Positions 1 through 8,889 of a stretch of DNA of 32,582 nucleotides are shown one piece after another. The notes below the pieces were generated by a model. That model was not told where the DNA came from, did not search any database, and saw nothing but the letters and a program-made list of their open reading frames with translations. The position numbers were made by a program, and so were the translations under genes. The stretch comes from UBA6144 sp964399165 (GTDB lineage Bacteria > Bdellovibrionota > Bacteriovoracia > Bacteriovoracales > Bacteriovoracaceae): NCBI GenBank assembly GCA_964399165.1, contig CAYNPO010000028.1, forward strand, positions 1-32,582, read 5' to 3'. How positions within the stretch are numbered: position 1 is the first letter of the stretch; every line of letters begins with the position of its first letter.

Positions 1-1
1 G

Positions 2-1489
<1,488 letters not shown>

Positions 1490-1492
1490 TCC

Positions 1493-1513
1493 CGTTCCTC
1501 CCGGAACGTTTTT
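1493..1513 (+). terminator. first groEL terminator
   Basis: Perfect 6-bp stem CGTTCC / GGAACG with a TCCC loop, followed directly by five T. It starts 4 bp after the groEL stop codon. It is immediately followed by a second, stronger hairpin, so the pair works in tandem. Confidence 0.6.
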
Positions 1514-1518
1514 CCCTC

Positions 1519-1546
1519 AAGGGGTGCTTCGGCACCCCTTTTTTTT
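1519..1546 (+). terminator. second groEL terminator (UUCG tetraloop)
   Basis: Stem GGGGTGC / GCACCCC (extended by AA/TT) closed by C(UUCG)G, the extra-stable tetraloop, followed by a run of eight T. This is a classical rho-independent terminator for the abundant groEL transcript and isolates it from the small exported genes downstream. Confidence 0.9.
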
Positions 1547-1698
1547 GCCTTCTTGTCCCCGACCGGGAGCATTTTGCCCCTTTTTCCCCTCTTAAAAGCG
1601 CGGAAAATCGTGCGTCTCATAGGGGTTTGGGGCCGGCCCGGGACGTGCAATGATGGTGTTCGACCGGCGTCCCAAGGATGGGATGTAAGGAGGCCAGG

Positions 1699-2016
1699 AT
1701 GGCAGAGAGACCGTGGGCGTGGCTGATGTGTTGTCTGATGTGGACGGGACCCGTGTGGGGCATGTCCGCGGTGGCCAATGTGGATTGCCCGCTGCAAGTG
1801 AAGGCCACCGCGCAGGAAGTGCGGGAGCCAGAGGGAGCGGACCACGCCTTCGCCAAGCGCAAGGTGGTGTTCGCTGTGGACGAGGCCCTGAAGGGGGAGG
1901 CGTCCGAGGCCCTGGAGGTGGAGCTGCTCAAGCACGGCCCCACCCAGGTGGAAACCGGCCGCCAGTATTTGGTGCAGCTGAACCAAGGCCGCCTGTGTTG
2001 GATCGAGGCCCTCTGA
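1699..2016 (+). CDS. small exported protein of unknown function
   Basis: A 105-aa protein. I chose the ATG at 1699 because AAGGAGG lies 5 bp upstream (1687-1693); an earlier in-frame ATG at 1678 lacks this. The N-terminus (MAERPWAWLMCCLMW then GPVWGMSA) looks like a signal peptide. The mature part begins with ANVDC and contains a pattern resembling small secreted NTR/TIMP-like bacterial proteins: a beta strand VVFAVDEALKGE, then LEVELL, then a GRQYLV strand and a final Cys (LCWIEAL). The two Cys of the mature part could form one disulfide. It lies 23 bp upstream of the matrixin gene in the same direction and may be co-expressed with it. Function unknown; the NTR resemblance is a weak inference. 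Confidence 0.65.
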   Translation: MAERPWAWLMCCLMWTGPVWGMSAVANVDCPLQVKATAQEVREPEGADHAFAKRKVVFAVDEALKGEASEALEVELLKHGPTQVETGRQYLVQLNQGRLCWIEAL

Positions 2017-2039
2017 ACCCGTAGTCCAAGGAAGGACGC

Positions 2040-2813
2040 ATGCGATTTTTGCCCGCCCTGCTCGTGTCGTTGCTCACCGTCCCCGGCGCACGCGCTTGGG
2101 AATTCACCACCGACTTCGCGCAAGGTTTTTATTGGGAATCGCTTCCCGTGAGCATGGTGGTGATGGACACCAACGCCACCCGCCTCGCGCAGATCAAGAA
2201 CCTGGCGGAGCAGGCGGAGCAGGAGTGGGAGAGCGTGGTGATGGACGACCTGTGGGGCATCAGCGCACAACAGGGTTCACCTTCGTCCAAGCGCAACGTG
2301 ATCCGTTGGTCCACGCGCTTCGCCGCGGAGACGGGCCTGGACGAGGGGAGCGTGCTGGCGGTGGCGATCCGCCACACCCACGGGCCCTACATCGCACGGG
2401 GCGAGATCGTGATCAACGGCAACCACGCCATGAACCAGTTCGAAAGCACCCTGCGCACCGTGATCATCCACGAGTTCGGCCACACCCTGGGCCTGGACCA
2501 TTCCAACGTGCATGGCTCCGTGATGGCGGCTAATCTCACTCCGAGCTATAGCGGCTTGCACTACGACGACCAGCAAGGGATGGCGGCGGTCGTGCAGGAA
2601 ACCCAGCGGCGCCAAGCCATTGGCTACGTGTCTCCGGCCGCGGCCCAGGGGCAGGAGACGGAGAGTTCCTCCCCATTGTCCTGCGGTACGGTGGACATGT
2701 CCGGGGGTCCCGGTGGCGGTAGCGGTGGCGGCAACCTGATTCTTTCGCTCGGGTTAGGGCTGCTCTTGGCGCTGCTGGCCCTGCGCCCACAAGTCAAGGA
2801 CAGCGTCCGCTGA
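2040..2813 (+). CDS. exported matrixin-like zinc metalloprotease with C-terminal membrane anchor
   Basis: A 257-aa secreted protease. Residues 1-19 form a signal peptide (LPALLVSLLTVPGARA). The metzincin zinc site HEFGHTLGLDH lies at residues 144-154 with catalytic Glu145, followed by a Met-turn (GSVMAAN, Met162), which places it in the matrixin/M10 group. After the catalytic domain comes a short linker with one Cys (SPLSCGTVD, ~213-219), then a Gly/Ser stretch (GGPGGGSGGG), a hydrophobic helix (~233-248) and a short tail with Arg and Lys. That order resembles protein-sorting tails of the GlyGly-CTERM type, so the protease is probably membrane-anchored or processed. The start has AAGGAAGG just upstream. 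No clear pro-peptide cysteine switch was seen. Substrate unknown. Confidence 0.88.
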   Translation: MRFLPALLVSLLTVPGARAWEFTTDFAQGFYWESLPVSMVVMDTNATRLAQIKNLAEQAEQEWESVVMDDLWGISAQQGSPSSKRNVIRWSTRFAAETGLDEGSVLAVAIRHTHGPYIARGEIVINGNHAMNQFESTLRTVIIHEFGHTLGLDHSNVHGSVMAANLTPSYSGLHYDDQQGMAAVVQETQRRQAIGYVSPAAAQGQETESSSPLSCGTVDMSGGPGGGSGGGNLILSLGLGLLLALLALRPQVKDSVR

Positions 2814-2826
2814 CCGAAAAGGGGGC

Positions 2827-3300
2827 ATGGACGCTCCCGCCAACACCACCGCCACGCTGTTCTTCTGGGTCAACCTGGAAGAGAAACTGGGCCCTCTTTA
2901 TTACCGCGCGGCCCGGGCGCTCAAGCAGCAAGGCGTGACCCTGCTGCCGGTGCGCATGGACCAGGTGGCGCGGCTGGCTTCCCTCACGGATTCTCCCCAC
3001 CTGGTGGTCCTGTGTTCCACGCGGCGCCAGGCCGAGTACCTCGCCTTCGCCAAGCACGTGGTGCCCGTGCTCGGGCTCCTGCTGCGCCAAGAGCGGCTGA
3101 GCTTCTTCCATCTGTCGAGCTTCCACAAACTCGACATGGGCGCCCGCCTTAAGCAGCGCCGCAACTACTACTTCTTCAAATACCCCCTCAACGTCCTCTC
3201 GCTGTGTGGTAAACTCAAGAAGTTCCACCAGCTCAAGAGCACTCAAGCGCAGAAATGGCCGGGTGGCCGTCGCGCGAAGGTTCCTGGGCTCTCGGCCTGA
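2827..3300 (+). CDS. unrecognised 157-aa protein, alpha/beta, possibly receiver-like
   Basis: I do not recognise a named family. There is no signal peptide. The sequence alternates strand-like segments (ATLFFWVNLEE, LVVLCSTRRQ, LSFFHLSSFH) with helices, and ends with a basic segment after RRNYYFFKYPL. The order and several hydrophobic patterns parallel the first ~125 residues of the large protein at 21124-23364 (SIFFVKFLF, CMVIASIRNK, IKFAAVNFLN, then a DFWKKAL helix). I infer a shared degenerate receiver-like domain; the match is by eye. AAAAGGGGGG lies just before the ATG. It sits 13 bp after the matrixin gene and 9 bp before the next gene, so it is within the same transcription unit. Confidence 0.6.
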   Translation: MDAPANTTATLFFWVNLEEKLGPLYYRAARALKQQGVTLLPVRMDQVARLASLTDSPHLVVLCSTRRQAEYLAFAKHVVPVLGLLLRQERLSFFHLSSFHKLDMGARLKQRRNYYFFKYPLNVLSLCGKLKKFHQLKSTQAQKWPGGRRAKVPGLSA

Positions 3301-3309
3301 GGGGGCCCC

Positions 3310-3792
3310 ATGAAGCCGGACAAGGACGAACTCACCCAGCGCTACCTGCTGCTCTTCAAGCTGGACGCCCAGAACTTGCTGGAGCGCGTGCGCTCCCGCC
3401 GGCGTGAGTTCGTGGAGGTCTTCTCCTTGCGCCGCACGCGGGAGCACTTCCCTTGGGTCTTCCACTCCCGCTACCCCCGCGCCACCATCAAGGACCTGGT
3501 CCACTGCTCCACCGAGACCATCGTGGCCCTGGACCAGTTCCACGCCCTGGCCGACGAGATGAAATGGTACCTCTACCAGACGGAAGACATGCCCAGCACG
3601 GTGGAGACCAACGTTGCCGCCATGGTGAAACGTCTGGAGAAGTTGCATGCCACCCTCGCGCTCTACTTGGATGCTGAGATGGGGTTGGCGGCGCCGGAAG
3701 GACTCGCGCCGGACGCTTTCGCCGACGCGCCGGGGGAGCAAATGGACGCTGAGGAAAACCTCTTCCGTCCCGACGCGGAGGAGGAAGCGTGA
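3310..3792 (+). CDS. hypothetical 160-aa helical protein
   Basis: Unrecognised soluble protein with no signal peptide. The first ~125 residues are predicted largely helical (DELTQRYLLLFKLDAQNLL; TIVALDQFHALADEMKWYLY; VAAMVKRLEKLHATLALYLD) and the last ~35 are acidic and low in complexity (DAEENLF, DAEEEA). The start ATG follows GAGGGGG. Its stop overlaps the GTG start of the next gene by 4 bp, which implies translational coupling to the methyltransferase. It may partner the preceding protein, given the 9-bp spacing. No function is proposed. Confidence 0.6.
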   Translation: MKPDKDELTQRYLLLFKLDAQNLLERVRSRRREFVEVFSLRRTREHFPWVFHSRYPRATIKDLVHCSTETIVALDQFHALADEMKWYLYQTEDMPSTVETNVAAMVKRLEKLHATLALYLDAEMGLAAPEGLAPDAFADAPGEQMDAEENLFRPDAEEEA

Positions 3793-4460
3793 ATTACTAC
3801 TTGCTAGCTGCCTTGTTGGCGCTTCCTGCCATCGCCCGTGATCCCTTGCCGGCCAGCCGGTTTGAGCACCTGACCGGGGTGAAGGTCAACGCCGACTCCA
3901 AGTCCGCATGGGACGCCAAGTTCAACCGTCCTAATTATATTTTCGGCAAGCGTCCCGCCGACTTCCTGGCGGAGAACTACCACTATCTTCCCTTCGAAGG
4001 CACGGTGCTGGACATGGGGATGGGGGAGGGGCGCAACGCCGTCTTCCTGGCGCAGAAGGGGTTCAAGGTCACGGGCGTGGACATCAGCTCCGTGGCGGTG
4101 AAGAAAGCCGAGAATCTCGCCAACGAATACGGCGTAAAGATCCACACCAAGGTGGCGTCCCTCAAGGACTATCCAATCCCCCTCGGTAGCTACGACGCCA
4201 TCATCTGCTTCTACTATGTGGACCGCAGTCTCCTGGAGAAGATCCGCTCCTGGCTTAAACCGGGAGGAGTCCTTATTTATGAGGCGAACACTCTGCGCCA
4301 GCGGGCGCAAGCTTCCCATAAGCATGACCCCGTGGACTACTTCCTCAAAGAACAGGAACTCTTGCGCATGTTCCCGGGCATGCGTTTGTTGAAGTACGAA
4401 GAGCCCCTCCACCAGAAAGAGTTTCGCGCGAGCGCCATTTTCCAGAAACCGTTGCGCTGA
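3789..4460 (+). CDS. class I SAM-dependent methyltransferase with an N-terminal signal-like segment
   Basis: A 223-aa protein. The SAM-binding motif I is clear (VLDMGMGEGRNAVFLA, ~73-88) with motif II VTGVDIS (~94-100) and a later SWLKPGGVLIYE strand. WDAKFNRPNYIFGKRP before motif I is typical of the TehB-like/UbiE-like small-molecule methyltransferases. It starts with GTG at 3789, overlapping the previous stop by 4 bp. The odd feature is the first 16 residues (MNYYLLAALLALPAIA then RD), which look like a cleavable signal peptide although SAM is not known to be available outside the cytoplasm. No internal Met lies upstream of motif I. Methyl acceptor unknown. The methyltransferase call is firm; localisation is open. 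Confidence 0.85.
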   Translation: MNYYLLAALLALPAIARDPLPASRFEHLTGVKVNADSKSAWDAKFNRPNYIFGKRPADFLAENYHYLPFEGTVLDMGMGEGRNAVFLAQKGFKVTGVDISSVAVKKAENLANEYGVKIHTKVASLKDYPIPLGSYDAIICFYYVDRSLLEKIRSWLKPGGVLIYEANTLRQRAQASHKHDPVDYFLKEQELLRMFPGMRLLKYEEPLHQKEFRASAIFQKPLR

Positions 4461-4487
4461 AAGCGTATCGCTCGGGTTTATCCTCCT

Positions 4488-4515
4488 TTGGGCGAGCCCC
4501 GGAGGGTGGCATAAT
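4488..4515 (+). promoter_or_regulatory. candidate sigma-70 promoter with leaderless spacing
   Basis: TTGGGC (4488-4493), a 16-bp spacer and CATAAT (4510-4515). Only six bases separate the -10 from the ATG at 4522, so transcription would start at or next to the start codon. The only Shine-Dalgarno-like sequence (GGAGGG at 4501-4506) is 15 bp from the ATG and upstream of the expected transcription start. Confidence 0.4.
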
Positions 4516-4521
4516 AAATCC

Positions 4522-5223
4522 ATGAAGTTGCTTCTGGTTGGCATGCTGTGCGCGCTGTCCGCTCCCTCATGGGGTACAGTGGATGCCAGTACCGCGGATC
4601 CCGCTGCCGTGGCCGCTACTTTCCCTGGTCGTGTATCCCGCTTAAATCCCCAGGCCGGCCTCGCGCGCGTGAAGTTGGATTTCAAGAACGCCAAGTTTCT
4701 CAACAAGGGGGACCGCGTGGAATTCTGGGGCGAGACCACCCCCTCCCGCAGGTGCGTGGCTACCGTGGAAGCGAGGAGTCCCGAGTACCTGCTCCTGCGG
4801 GTGCCCGAGTGGAAGGAGTGCGTTTCCCGGGTCCACCTCACGGTGGGCTCCTACCTCCACTTTTGGAGCAAGGACCTGGAGAACAACTTGCGCGTGGCCC
4901 GGGAGCTGGTGGACATCCTACTCAAGAAACGGATGGCCTTGCTGGCGAAGAAGCGCCGGCATGACCGTGACCTGGAGGCCCACCTTGAGCGGGTGGAAGC
5001 GGTGAACCGCCGCTATGAGGTGCTGCGCCAGAAGCTCGAGGCGGAGCACCACCGGGAGCTCGGTGACTTGGAAGAGGACAAGGCCCGGCATTTCGTCCTC
5101 TCCAAGCAGTCCGAGGCCCGTCTCAACGAAGTCGAGAGCAAGCTGGAATCCTACCGCGTCCATGAGCACAACTACACCTTGGACCGCTGGTCCCTGGACC
5201 CCGACCTCTACATCAAGAAATGA
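4522..5223 (+). CDS. exported coiled-coil protein of unknown function
   Basis: A 233-aa protein. A signal peptide is visible (MKLLLVGMLCALSAPSWG). Residues ~25-115 look like a small beta-rich domain (GRVSRLNPQAGLARVKLDF; FLNKGDRVEFWGE; CVATVEARSPEYLLLRVPEW). Residues ~120-215 are strongly charged and heptad-like (LLKKRMALLAKKRRHDRDLE; RRYEVLRQKLEAEHHRELGD), a probable coiled coil, then a short tail. This layout resembles periplasmic adaptor or cell-envelope scaffold proteins, but no family is recognised. It ends 17 bp before the chosen start of the peptide-binding lipoprotein gene, so it probably heads the transporter operon. It has a candidate promoter with leaderless spacing. Confidence 0.7.
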   Translation: MKLLLVGMLCALSAPSWGTVDASTADPAAVAATFPGRVSRLNPQAGLARVKLDFKNAKFLNKGDRVEFWGETTPSRRCVATVEARSPEYLLLRVPEWKECVSRVHLTVGSYLHFWSKDLENNLRVARELVDILLKKRMALLAKKRRHDRDLEAHLERVEAVNRRYEVLRQKLEAEHHRELGDLEEDKARHFVLSKQSEARLNEVESKLESYRVHEHNYTLDRWSLDPDLYIKK

Positions 5224-5240
5224 CCCCGAAGGAGCCCGTG

Positions 5241-6848
5241 ATGAAGACCCTCCCCGTCGTCCTGCTTTTGTCCTGCTTGGCGCTCGTCGCCTGCAAGGAG
5301 AAGAAACCCTCCGCGGGTGCCTCAGGAACGTTCACTGTGAACATCATGGGTGAGCCCACCACTTTGAATCCCTTCACCTCGACCGACGGCTATGCCTCAT
5401 CGGTCCAGGGTTATGTGATTGAAGCGCTGTTGGACCGTGACATCGACACCTACGAGTGGAAACCCGCCCTGGCGGAAAAATGGGAAGTATCGGAGGACAA
5501 GAAGGCGTTCACCTTCACCCTGCGCGAGGGCGTGAAGTGGCAGGATGGCAAACCTCTGACCGTGGAAGACGTGAAATTCTCCTTTGACCACGTCTTCGAG
5601 AACCCGGGATCCGCCCACATCCGCCCGTACTACGAAAACATCAAGAGCGTGGAGATACTGGACCCACGGACCGTCCGCTTCCACGTGAAAGACGACTATT
5701 TCCTGAACTTCGACGTGGCGGCTACCCTGGGCGTGGTCCCCAAGCATTTCTACGCCGACGCCTCCCGCAAGAAAGAGCACGGGCGCGTCCTCATCGGCAC
5801 CGGGCCCTACAAATTCTCCCAGTACGAGAAGGGTAAACGCATCGTGCTCGAGCAAGACCCGAACTGGTGGGGCCGCAAGGATCCTTCGGCTTCGAAGGAG
5901 TGGCAATTCAAACGTGTCGTCCTGCGTTTCATCACCGATGAAAACGTGACCCTGGAGAGTTTCAAGAAAGGCGTGCTGGACTTCATTTCCTTGCGTCCCG
6001 ACTCCTACATGAAACAGACTGACGGCCCTGAGTGGGGCTCGCGCCTCATCAAGGTGAAGACGCGCAACAAGGGCCCCAAGGGCTACACCTGGGTGGGATG
6101 GAACCTCAAACATCCCGTGCTGGCGGACGTGAAAGTCCGACGGGCCCTGGCCATGCTCTATAACCGTGACGAGGCGATGCGGAAGTTCGAGTATGAGCTT
6201 TCAGACCACGCTGACGGTCCCATTTACACCACCAGCGACTACCATTCCCCCAAGCTGCGTCCCATCGGCTTCGATCCTGCGGGAGCGGCGGCGTTACTCA
6301 GGGAAGCTGGCTGGAAGGATACCGACGCAGACGGCATCCTTGATAAGGTCCTTGGCGGGAAGAAAACCCCGTTGCGTCTGACCATCCTGGAGCCCTACGA
6401 GGGCTACATGAAGTACATGACCCTCTACAAGGAAGACGCGCGCAAGGCGGGCGTGGACCTGGAACTCAAGCCCATCGAGTGGAACTCCTTTGTGAAACTG
6501 CTGGACGAGGGCAAATTCGACGCCGTCCGCATGGCGTGGGGCGGGGGGAGTGTGGACCCCGACCTAAAGCAAATCTGGCACTCCAGCTCCCGCAATGGGG
6601 GTTCCAACCGCATCGGCTACAGCAATCCCGAGGTGGACAAGCTCATCGACCAGGCCCGGCGGATCCACGACCGCTCCCAGCGCATCCCGCTGATACAGCG
6701 CGCTTCCGAGCTGATCGCCGCGGACGCACCCTACTTGTTCCTCTTCTGCGGGCGGGAGAGCCTCTATGCCCACAACTCCCGCATCAAGAAGGAAAAGGAC
6801 ACGTACCAGTATGGCATCGGTTCCCACTACTGGACCCTGGCCGAGTGA
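5241..6848 (+). CDS. peptide ABC transporter substrate-binding lipoprotein (SBP family 5)
   Basis: A 535-aa extracytoplasmic solute-binding protein of the peptide/opine/nickel group that delivers peptides to the two permeases encoded next. A lipoprotein signal ends in LALVAC with the lipidated Cys at residue 18. Family 5 landmarks include EPTTLNPF near the mature start, LAEKWEVSEDKKAFTFTLRE, GVKWQDGKPLTVEDVKFSFD and GTGPYKFSQYEKGKRIVLE. I chose the ATG at 5241 because GAAGGAG lies 6 bp upstream; an in-frame ATG at 5220 would overlap the previous stop and place seven extra residues before the signal. Its permease partners are Yej-like, so it fills the YejA role, although it is shorter than E. 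coli YejA. Confidence 0.93.
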   Translation: MKTLPVVLLLSCLALVACKEKKPSAGASGTFTVNIMGEPTTLNPFTSTDGYASSVQGYVIEALLDRDIDTYEWKPALAEKWEVSEDKKAFTFTLREGVKWQDGKPLTVEDVKFSFDHVFENPGSAHIRPYYENIKSVEILDPRTVRFHVKDDYFLNFDVAATLGVVPKHFYADASRKKEHGRVLIGTGPYKFSQYEKGKRIVLEQDPNWWGRKDPSASKEWQFKRVVLRFITDENVTLESFKKGVLDFISLRPDSYMKQTDGPEWGSRLIKVKTRNKGPKGYTWVGWNLKHPVLADVKVRRALAMLYNRDEAMRKFEYELSDHADGPIYTTSDYHSPKLRPIGFDPAGAAALLREAGWKDTDADGILDKVLGGKKTPLRLTILEPYEGYMKYMTLYKEDARKAGVDLELKPIEWNSFVKLLDEGKFDAVRMAWGGGSVDPDLKQIWHSSSRNGGSNRIGYSNPEVDKLIDQARRIHDRSQRIPLIQRASELIAADAPYLFLFCGRESLYAHNSRIKKEKDTYQYGIGSHYWTLAE

Positions 6849-6853
6849 GCTGA

Positions 6854-7876
6854 ATGGGCAAGTACCTCCTTAAACGCCTCATCGCCATGCTTCCCACCCT
6901 CATCGGGGTGACCATGGTGGTGTTCGCCGTGATCAACCTCGCGCCCGGCTCGCCGGTGGAGCAGCGCCTGCAGCAGTTGCGCTTCGGCGGGGGCCTCCAG
7001 CAGGTGGAGGGAGGACGGGACGCCAGCACGGTGTCCGACGAGGTGCTGGCTGCACTCAACAAGCAGTACGGCTTCGATAAACCCTTGCATGAGCGCTATT
7101 TCAAGTGGCTCGGCAACATCGCCCGCCTGGACTTCGGAGAGAGCTTCACCTACGAGGAACCGGTCATCGACGTCATCGTGTCCAAGTTCCCCGTGTCCCT
7201 GCAGTTCGGAGTAGCCTCGTTGGTGCTCAGCTACCTCATCTCCATCCCGCTCGGCATCTGGAAGGCGGTCCGCCACGGAGGCGGCTTCGACGCGGCTTCT
7301 AGCTTTCTCCTCTTCGTCGCCTATTCCATACCTTCGTTCATGCTGGCGATCCTGCTCATCGTGTTTCTGGCGGGCGGCAGCTTCCTGGATCTCTTCCCGA
7401 TAGGTGGGCTCCACTCGGACATGTACGAGGAACTCTCGGGTTGGGAGCAGTTCCTGGACCGTCTGCACCACTTCGTGCTCCCGCTGGTCTGCTACACCGT
7501 TGGTTCCTTCACTTCCCTCACCGTCCTGATGAAGAATTCCCTCATGGAGGAGATCAAGAAGGATTACGTACGCACCGCCCGCGCGAAGGGCCTGGACGGC
7601 CGCGCGGTGGTGCTCAAGCACGCCCTCCGTAACGCCCTCATTCCCATCGTCACGGGACTCGGGGGATTCCTGATGGTCTTCTTCGCCGGGTCGCTCCTGC
7701 TCGAGACCATCTTCCAGCTGGATGGGGTGGGCCTTCTCAGCTACAAGTCTGTCCTTTCCCGCGACTACAACGTCATCATGGGTCTCGTCTTCATCCAGAG
7801 CGTGCTGTTCCTGCTCGGCAACATCCTGAGCGACATCGCCTACGTGATGGTGGACCCGAGGATCGATTACAAATGA
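6854..7876 (+). CDS. peptide ABC transporter permease, YejB-like
   Basis: A 340-aa inner-membrane permease forming half of the channel of a peptide importer. It begins like YejB (KYLLKRLIAMLPTLIGVTMV, then INLAPGSPVEQ) and carries the EAA-type loop that docks on the ATPase (DYVRTARAKGLDGRAVVLKH, then ALRNALIPIV). About six transmembrane helices are visible. It lies 5 bp after the binding-protein gene, and its stop overlaps the next permease start by 4 bp (ATGA). Substrates of the family are oligopeptides, including microcin C-type peptides in E. coli; the substrate here is unknown. Confidence 0.9.
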   Translation: MGKYLLKRLIAMLPTLIGVTMVVFAVINLAPGSPVEQRLQQLRFGGGLQQVEGGRDASTVSDEVLAALNKQYGFDKPLHERYFKWLGNIARLDFGESFTYEEPVIDVIVSKFPVSLQFGVASLVLSYLISIPLGIWKAVRHGGGFDAASSFLLFVAYSIPSFMLAILLIVFLAGGSFLDLFPIGGLHSDMYEELSGWEQFLDRLHHFVLPLVCYTVGSFTSLTVLMKNSLMEEIKKDYVRTARAKGLDGRAVVLKHALRNALIPIVTGLGGFLMVFFAGSLLLETIFQLDGVGLLSYKSVLSRDYNVIMGLVFIQSVLFLLGNILSDIAYVMVDPRIDYK

Positions 7877-8889
7877 TCGAGAGGATGATCAAGAACGACG
7901 TGACCCTCAAGCGCTGGCGCCGCTTCAAGGCCCGCCGTGCCGCGGTCGTGAGCGCCTGGGTCCTGGCAGTGTGCTGCTTCCTCAGCTACAGCGCCGAGTG
8001 GTGGGCCAACAGCAAACCTCTCGTCCTGCGCTGGCAGGGCCAAACCTACTTCCCCGTGGCGGTGGACTATCCCGCCACCACGTTCAAGCAAGAGCACACC
8101 ATGGTCCCGGACTACCGCGACCTGGTGATGGACGAGGGCGACTGGGCCATCTGGCCCCCCATCCGCTGGAACCCGCTGGAGTCCAACCAGAAAGTCGAGA
8201 GCTACCCGTCCGGCCCCAGCGAGGTGAACTGGCTGGGCACTGACGACCGAGGACGGGACCTGCTCACGCGCCTCCTCTACGGCCTGCGCTACTCCATGAC
8301 TTATGCCATCCTCGTTTGGCTCATTACTTTCACCCTCGGCACCTTGGCGGGCGGTATCATGGGGTGGAAAGGCGGGCGCGTGGACTTCTGGGGCCAGCGC
8401 CTGGTGGAAGTGCTCAGCACCGTTCCGCAATTTTTCCTGCTCATCATCATCATCGCCATCTTCAAACCCACCTTGTGGCTCCTCGTGCTGGTTTCCTGCC
8501 TCTTCGGTTGGATCAGCATCAGCTACTACATCCGAGGGGAATTTCTGAAGAACCGCAAAGCCGAGTTCGTGGAAGGCGCAAGGGCAGTGGGCGCCTCTGG
8601 GGGCCGGGTGTTCTTCAAACACCTTCTCCCCAATTCCCTGGGCCCCCTCATCACGTTTTCCCCCTTCGTCATCGCCGGCAACATCGTGGGCCTCGCGAGC
8701 CTGGACTACCTGGGATTCGGCCTCACGCCACCCACGCCAAGCTGGGGTGAGTTGTTGAACCAGGCCCAGCGCTACTTCACCCAGGGCTGGTGGCTGGCGG
8801 TGTTCCCCTCCCTCGCCCTTTTCGCCACGCTGGTCATGCTCTCCCTCATCGGTGAGGCGGTCCGCGACGCCATGGACCCCCGCCTATGA
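7873..8889 (+). CDS. peptide ABC transporter permease, YejE-like
   Basis: A 338-aa second permease of the importer. YejE hallmarks are present: RRFKARRAAVVSAWVLAV at the start, a periplasmic insert with YFPVAVDYPATTFK and WAIWPPIRWNP, then NWLGTDDRGRDLLTRLLYGL leading into the permease domain. The EAA loop is EFVEGARAVGASGGRVFFKH. It starts within the stop of the YejB-like gene and its own stop overlaps the aminotransferase start (ATGA), so all are translationally coupled. In many genomes a fused double ATPase (YejF) follows; here an aminotransferase gene follows instead, so the ATPase must be encoded elsewhere. Confidence 0.92.
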   Translation: MIERMIKNDVTLKRWRRFKARRAAVVSAWVLAVCCFLSYSAEWWANSKPLVLRWQGQTYFPVAVDYPATTFKQEHTMVPDYRDLVMDEGDWAIWPPIRWNPLESNQKVESYPSGPSEVNWLGTDDRGRDLLTRLLYGLRYSMTYAILVWLITFTLGTLAGGIMGWKGGRVDFWGQRLVEVLSTVPQFFLLIIIIAIFKPTLWLLVLVSCLFGWISISYYIRGEFLKNRKAEFVEGARAVGASGGRVFFKHLLPNSLGPLITFSPFVIAGNIVGLASLDYLGFGLTPPTPSWGELLNQAQRYFTQGWWLAVFPSLALFATLVMLSLIGEAVRDAMDPRL

